This document shows positions 59,743-64,000 of a stretch of 64,000 bases of DNA, in pieces. The stretch covers positions 124,001 to 188,000 of the forward strand of contig NZ_JAFFJV010000015.1 of NCBI RefSeq assembly GCF_016924645.1, given 5' to 3'. The stretch is from Rufibacter psychrotolerans. GTDB taxonomy: Bacteria; Bacteroidota; Bacteroidia; Cytophagales; Hymenobacteraceae. Every line of letters starts with the position of its first letter. Position 1 is the first letter of the stretch. The notes under the pieces were generated by a model. That model searched no databases. It saw only the letters and a program-made list of their open reading frames with translations, and was not told where the DNA came from. The position numbers and the translations under genes are program-made.

Positions 59743-59778
59743 GTTTCAGGCTTATTTTCGCCAGAACAGGCATAAAAT
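59743..59778. repeat. 36-bp intergenic palindrome, copy 19
   Basis: GTTTCAGGCTTA...AGGCATAAAAT around TTTTCGCCAGAAC, 50 bases before the porW start. Confidence 0.7.
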
Positions 59779-59828
59779 AAAACCGGGCGCTACGTAGTTC
59801 TACTAGTATTCCATCATTTGACTTTACG

Positions 59829-62417
59829 TTGAAACTGACACGTTTTCTTTTACTTATTCTTATACTGAGCACGCTTGCCGGCTGCTCGGCAGACAAGCCC
59901 CTGGGCAAACTGTACCGGAACATCAATGCCCGGTTCAACGGCTATTTCCTGGCCTGGCAGAAAATGGAGGAGATTGAGAAGCGCTTGGCTGCTGCCACGG
60001 TGAATGACTACAACCGCATCCTGGACATCCTGCCCCCAGTCGATACCACCACCCTGAAGACCCTGGCCCCTGACCTGGACGAGGTCATCAAACGGGCTTC
60101 TTTCCCCATTGTGCGCCACCCAAAATCACGGTGGATAGACGACTGCTACGTGCTCATTGGCAAGGCCCGCTACTACCAGGGCGAAGACGCCGAGGCCATG
60201 AAAACCTTCCGGTTTGTGCAGACCACCAGCCCAGACCGCCACGCCCGCCATGAGGCCATGATCTGGATGATGCGCCTGTACCTGCGCCAGAAGGAGTACG
60301 ACAACGCCATCTCCATCTCTGAGCAGTTCCGGAAAGAGCGCATGAACGAAGAGAACGGCCGCGAGCTGCTGTTGACCCGCGCGCAGTTGGCCAGCATCCA
60401 GAACAACCTGCCTCTGGTGATTGAGAACCTGGAGAAAGCCATTCCCTTTGCCCATGAGCGCGACCAGGAGGCCCGGCTTCGGTTTATCCTGGGCCAGCTC
60501 TACCAGACCACCAACCAAGACACCAAAGCCTACGAGCAGTTTGCCAGGGTACTCAAAAAGCGTCCGCCCTATGAACTGGGCTTCTACGCCAACCTGAACC
60601 TGGCCCAGGTAACCGAGCTGAAGGACGAGGCAGACCAGGAGAAGGTCAAGAGTTTCCTGTACAAACTGGCCAAAGACCAGAAAAACACCGAGTACCTGGA
60701 CAAAATCTACTATGACTTGGCCAAGCTGGAGCTCCGGGAGAAAAAGTACCCCGAGGCGCTGAATCTGCTGCAGAAGTCCACCGGGGCGTCTACCACCAAC
60801 ACCGTGCAGAAAGCCTACTCCTATCTGCTGTCCGGGCAGATTCACTACGAGAACCTGCAGCAGTATGGCCTGGCGCAGGCGTACTATGACAGCACGCTGC
60901 AACTGCTGCCCCCTACCACCCTGGGCTACGAGGAGCTGGCCGACCGACGCACCGTGCTCACGGCCTTTACCCAGCAACTGGAGATCATCCGCACCGAAGA
61001 CAGCCTGCAGGCCCTGGCCCAGCTGAGCGAGGCGGAGCGCGCCCAGCGCGTTGCCCAGCAGATTACCCGCGAGCGGGAGCAGGAGCAAGCCGCTGCTACC
61101 GCGCTGGCTGCCGCCAATGCCCGTCCTACTACCCCTACCACGCAAACCGGTACGCTGCCCATCGGGGGGGCCGGTACCCAAGGCAGCGCCTGGTACTTTG
61201 ACAACCCCGTGGCCCTGGCGGGCGCCCGCAACGACTTCCTGCGCACCTGGGGAGACCGGCCTTTGCAGGACAACTGGCGCCGCATCACTGCCATTTCTGG
61301 GGGCACCAACCTCACGGCCGGCACTACCACCGCCACTACCGTTGACAGCGCCGCCCTGGCCGCTGCCGCCGCGCAGAAACAACAGGCCTACCTGGCGGCC
61401 ATTCCGGTGACGCCAGAGCAGCGCCAGGCCTCTGACAAGCGCCTGGAGGAAGCCCTGTTCACCCTGGGCAACATTTACCAGCAACGGCTGCGCGAGCCCG
61501 AGAAGGCCGCCCAAACCTTTAAGCGGCTCCTGGAGCGGTTCCCCAACTCCACCCACGCCTCAGAGGCCTACTACAGTCTGTACGTGATGGCCCAGGGCTT
61601 GCAGCAGACCGACCAGGCCGCCGGCTACGCCAAAGCCCTGAAAGAGCGCTTTCCTAACTCTAAATACAGCAAGCTGATTGACCAGCCCGACTTCCTGCGC
61701 ACCTACTCGGCGGAGAACCTGGCGGCCCATGCCCTGTATGACTCGGCGTACGTGCTGTATGAGCAAGAGGAGTACCCGCAGACCCTGGCCGTTTTGGCGG
61801 CCCTTTCCCAAAAATACCCCCAAAACGACATTCCGGACCAGATAGCCTTTCTGCGGGCCCTGGTGACGGGCAGAACCCAGTCGCCGGTGGTCTTCCGCAA
61901 CGCCATGGAACAGTTTGTGATCCAGTTCCCAGAAAGCCCGCTCCTGCCCAAGGCCCGGGAGTTCATGAACCTGTATGCCCGTTATGAGAGCGGCGATCTG
62001 GCGAAGGCTCCGGTGGTAAGCGCCCCGTACGTTCCCAAGGAGGAGGTGCCCACCTATAAGGCTGAGCGGAGTCAACCGCATCACTTCGTAATTGTGCACA
62101 CCGGCGACAGTACGGCCCTTCGCCAGCTCATCACCGCCTATGGCACGTACAACAACCGTTTCCACCCCAAGAAGCAGCTTACCATAGAACCCCAGCCGTT
62201 TGGCGACAGCACCACGCTGCTCCTCATCAAGTCGCTGCCCGATTATAAGGCCGCCGAACAGTACGCCAGACTGCAGACCGCCCGCAGTTCACCATTGGCC
62301 ACCTTAAAAGGCCCGAAATTTGCTACCTTTGTAATTACTGAAGCCAACCTGACCTTGTTAAGGAAGTTAGGGGATATCGCGCAGTACGTAGCTTTCTTTG
62401 AAAAAAATTACCAATAG
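59829..62417 (+). CDS. sprE: PorW/SprE, type IX secretion TPR lipoprotein
   Basis: Lipoprotein signal (LLLILILSTLAGCSA, Cys19) and 862 aa, close to Flavobacterium SprE (about 870). Family marks: the opening GKLYRNINARFNGYFLAWQKMEE and TPR blocks through about 60-360 and 560-720. A low-complexity Ala/Thr/Gln stretch (about 410-450) and a further Ala/Thr-rich part (about 495-515) join the two TPR halves. PorW/SprE lies in the periplasm and links the PorL/M motor to the outer-membrane Sov translocon, and is needed for gliding in gliding species. Begins with TTG. Its stop is one base before the PBP1A ATG. Confidence 0.92.
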   Translation: MKLTRFLLLILILSTLAGCSADKPLGKLYRNINARFNGYFLAWQKMEEIEKRLAAATVNDYNRILDILPPVDTTTLKTLAPDLDEVIKRASFPIVRHPKSRWIDDCYVLIGKARYYQGEDAEAMKTFRFVQTTSPDRHARHEAMIWMMRLYLRQKEYDNAISISEQFRKERMNEENGRELLLTRAQLASIQNNLPLVIENLEKAIPFAHERDQEARLRFILGQLYQTTNQDTKAYEQFARVLKKRPPYELGFYANLNLAQVTELKDEADQEKVKSFLYKLAKDQKNTEYLDKIYYDLAKLELREKKYPEALNLLQKSTGASTTNTVQKAYSYLLSGQIHYENLQQYGLAQAYYDSTLQLLPPTTLGYEELADRRTVLTAFTQQLEIIRTEDSLQALAQLSEAERAQRVAQQITREREQEQAAATALAAANARPTTPTTQTGTLPIGGAGTQGSAWYFDNPVALAGARNDFLRTWGDRPLQDNWRRITAISGGTNLTAGTTTATTVDSAALAAAAAQKQQAYLAAIPVTPEQRQASDKRLEEALFTLGNIYQQRLREPEKAAQTFKRLLERFPNSTHASEAYYSLYVMAQGLQQTDQAAGYAKALKERFPNSKYSKLIDQPDFLRTYSAENLAAHALYDSAYVLYEQEEYPQTLAVLAALSQKYPQNDIPDQIAFLRALVTGRTQSPVVFRNAMEQFVIQFPESPLLPKAREFMNLYARYESGDLAKAPVVSAPYVPKEEVPTYKAERSQPHHFVIVHTGDSTALRQLITAYGTYNNRFHPKKQLTIEPQPFGDSTTLLLIKSLPDYKAAEQYARLQTARSSPLATLKGPKFATFVITEANLTLLRKLGDIAQYVAFFEKNYQ
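62324..62331 (+). promoter_or_regulatory. Possible internal promoter (TACCTTTG) for the PBP1A gene
   Basis: Exact TAnnTTTG octamer within the last 100 bases of sprE, 87 bases before the PBP1A ATG. May be chance, as it codes for Ala-Thr-Phe. Confidence 0.3.
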
Positions 62418-62418
62418 C

Positions 62419-64000
62419 ATGTCGCCATTGCCTACTGATAAGTACCGGAAGATCATTTCGGCACTTTGGCTCTTTTTTGCGGGAGGATTTGTGTTCTTCC
62501 TGTTGTACGTTTTTGCCGTTAGCATCAATTTCCTGAACCTGTTTGGAGACCTTCCGGACCTGAAGACCCTGGAGAACCCCAAGAGCGAGCTGGCCTCTGA
62601 GGTGTATTCAGAGGACGGCCAGCTCCTGGGCAAGTACTTCCGGGAGAACCGCAGCCCCGTTACCTATGAGCAGCTTCCCAAGCACCTGGTAGACGCCCTC
62701 ATTGCCACCGAAGACATCCGGTTTGAGGAGCACTCGGGCATTGACTTCAAGGGTACCCTGGCTGTACCGTACTACAAACTGACCGGTAAGCAGGACCGCG
62801 GCTCCAGCACGCTTACTCAGCAGCTGGCCCGTAACCTGTTCCGCACCCGCGACGACCTGAACAACGGCTTGCTGAGCGACGTGCCCGGCCTGCGCATGCT
62901 CATCATCAAAACCAAGGAGTGGATCATGTCGGTGAAGCTGGAGCGCTCTTACACCAAGAAAGAGATCCTGCTCATGTACCTGAACACCGTGGATTTTGGC
63001 AGCAACGCGTACGGCATCAAGGTGGCCGCCAAGACGTTCTTCAACAAAGCCCCTGAGCAACTCACCCTGGAGGAAGCCGCCACCCTGGTGGGCGTTCTGA
63101 AAGGTCCGTCTTACTACAGCCCCGTGAGCCGCGAAGAGCGCTCAAAGAACCGGCGCAACACGGTGCTGAACCAGATGCTCAAGTACGGCTACATTGATGA
63201 GCCTACCTATGAGGTGGCCAGCCTAAAGCCCATCAAGCTGAACTTCAACGTAGAGAACCAGAACAAAGGCCTGGCGCCGTACTTCCGCACCGAGATTGGC
63301 AAGACGCTGGTGCAGTGGTGCCGCGACAACGGGTTTGACCTGTACGCCGACGGACTTAAGATCTACACCACTATTGACTCCCGCATGCAACAGCACGCCG
63401 AGGCCGCCGTGGAGCAGCACATGAAAGTGATGCAGCAGGAGTTCTTTAAGCAGTGGAAAGGCCGAAACCCGTGGGTAGACGAGAACGGCCGCGAAATCAG
63501 GGGATTTTTGGCAGACCGGATGAAAAACACGGCCCGCTACCGCAGCCTGGTAGAGCAGTACGGCGACAACCAGGACTCCATCAAGTACCACCTGAACCAG
63601 AAGGTGCCCATGCGCATCTTTACCTGGAAAGGCGAGAAAGACACGCTCATGAGCCCCATGGACTCGCTCAAGTACTACAAGCACTACCTGCACGCCGGTT
63701 TCATGGCCATGGACCCCTTGAGCGGCAGGGTGAAAGCCTGGGTAGGCGGCACCAACTACAAATACTTTAAGTACGACCACGTGAAGCAAGGCGCCCGGCA
63801 GCCCGGTTCCGTGTTTAAACCATTTGTGTACACCACCGCCATTGAGAACGGCTATTCGCCCTGCTACTCGGTAACGGATGCCCCGGTGACCATCATCAAC
63901 CCCGATGGCAAACCCTGGACGCCTAAGAACAGCGATGGCCGGTACTCGGGCCGCCGGATGACCCTGCGCGAGGCGCTGGCCCTCTCGGTGAACAGCATTA
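62419..64000 (+). CDS. mrcA: Penicillin-binding protein 1A (class A), 5' part
   Basis: Open to the end of the window, so the C terminus is missing (527 codons seen). Short cytoplasmic N terminus, one membrane helix (about 13-38), then a GT51 glycosyltransferase with catalytic Glu98 (ATEDIRFEEHSG) and RGSSTLTQQLARNLF, followed from about 270 by the transpeptidase domain with the active serine Ser464 and Lys467 (PGSVFKPF). It polymerises and cross-links peptidoglycan at the outer face of the inner membrane. ATG at 62419, one base after the sprE stop, so translation is likely coupled. Confidence 0.95.
   Translation, partial: MSPLPTDKYRKIISALWLFFAGGFVFFLLYVFAVSINFLNLFGDLPDLKTLENPKSELASEVYSEDGQLLGKYFRENRSPVTYEQLPKHLVDALIATEDIRFEEHSGIDFKGTLAVPYYKLTGKQDRGSSTLTQQLARNLFRTRDDLNNGLLSDVPGLRMLIIKTKEWIMSVKLERSYTKKEILLMYLNTVDFGSNAYGIKVAAKTFFNKAPEQLTLEEAATLVGVLKGPSYYSPVSREERSKNRRNTVLNQMLKYGYIDEPTYEVASLKPIKLNFNVENQNKGLAPYFRTEIGKTLVQWCRDNGFDLYADGLKIYTTIDSRMQQHAEAAVEQHMKVMQQEFFKQWKGRNPWVDENGREIRGFLADRMKNTARYRSLVEQYGDNQDSIKYHLNQKVPMRIFTWKGEKDTLMSPMDSLKYYKHYLHAGFMAMDPLSGRVKAWVGGTNYKYFKYDHVKQGARQPGSVFKPFVYTTAIENGYSPCYSVTDAPVTIINPDGKPWTPKNSDGRYSGRRMTLREALALSVNSI

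Larger units (their letters stand above)
59510..59828. other. 319-bp region between the divergent atp operon and porW genes
   Basis: Holds the atp promoter box (59533-59540) and two 36-bp palindromes (59575-59609, 59743-59778). No credible gene; the porW promoter is not evident. Confidence 0.6.

Noticed and set aside
59557..59775. Short frames between atpZ and sprE on both strands
   Set aside because: They cross two 36-bp palindromes and the atp promoter; no coding features.
60126..61556. 476-codon open frame antisense to sprE
   Set aside because: A by-product of G+C-rich codon bias; the sense strand encodes a clear PorW/SprE protein and the antisense translation has no domain pattern.

Overview
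This is a gene-dense (about 55-60% G+C) chromosomal segment of a Bacteroidota bacterium, most likely a Cytophagales/Hymenobacteraceae member (Rufibacter- or Pontibacter-like; this is inference from gene content, not a search). Evidence: four type IX secretion (T9SS) related genes, promoters of the Bacteroidota TTTG / TAnnTTTG type, an F-type ATP synthase operon without the beta and epsilon genes, a fused E1 alpha/beta 2-oxoacid dehydrogenase, the bacillithiol protein YtxJ, a PafA-type phosphatase, and almost no Shine-Dalgarno sequences.

Layout. 0-9.6 kb: end of an Omp85-like barrel protein, a membrane-tailed metallo-beta-lactamase-fold hydrolase, a PRC-barrel/SHOCT protein, a SIMPL protein, RNase D and a manganese catalase. 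10-16 kb: small lipoprotein, STAS/SEC14 protein, a saccharopine-dehydrogenase-like enzyme, glycine decarboxylase (gcvP) and a DUF4136 lipoprotein. 16.7-22 kb: a three-gene T9SS cassette (ice-binding-like surface protein with a type B sorting domain, PorP/SprF, PorE-like OmpA lipoprotein). 22.4-29.3 kb: lipA, OsmC, ytxJ with two small basic secreted proteins, 2-oxoacid dehydrogenase E1 and an M16 peptidase. 29.4-30.8 kb: an A+T-richer TonB-domain gene and an island of three kinds of repeats. 30.8-35 kb: ispF, M28 peptidase, lutB. 35-38.3 kb: a serine-biosynthesis pair (SerC-like; SerB-SerA fusion). 39-53.5 kb: Lrp and Crp/Fnr regulators, GDPD, antiporter, serine dehydratase, DinB, an NHLRC2-like protein, PAP2, NnrD/E, a UbiA-like protein, pyrophosphatase and PafA. 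53.7-59.5 kb: atpZ-(127-aa membrane protein)-B-E-F-H-A-G. 59.8-64 kb: PorW/SprE followed one base later by penicillin-binding protein 1A, which runs off the window.

No tRNA, rRNA, CRISPR array, insertion-sequence transposase, prophage or biosynthetic cluster is visible. The most striking signal is non-coding: a 36-bp imperfect palindrome occurs about 19 times, always between genes, beside G+C-rich terminators and sometimes inside 5' leaders. Three further repeat types (a 24-bp REP-like palindrome in inverted pairs, a 93-149-bp inverted-repeat element and 7-bp-period tandem repeats) share the intergenic space. Several promoters sit so close to the start codon that the transcripts should be leaderless, most clearly lipA.
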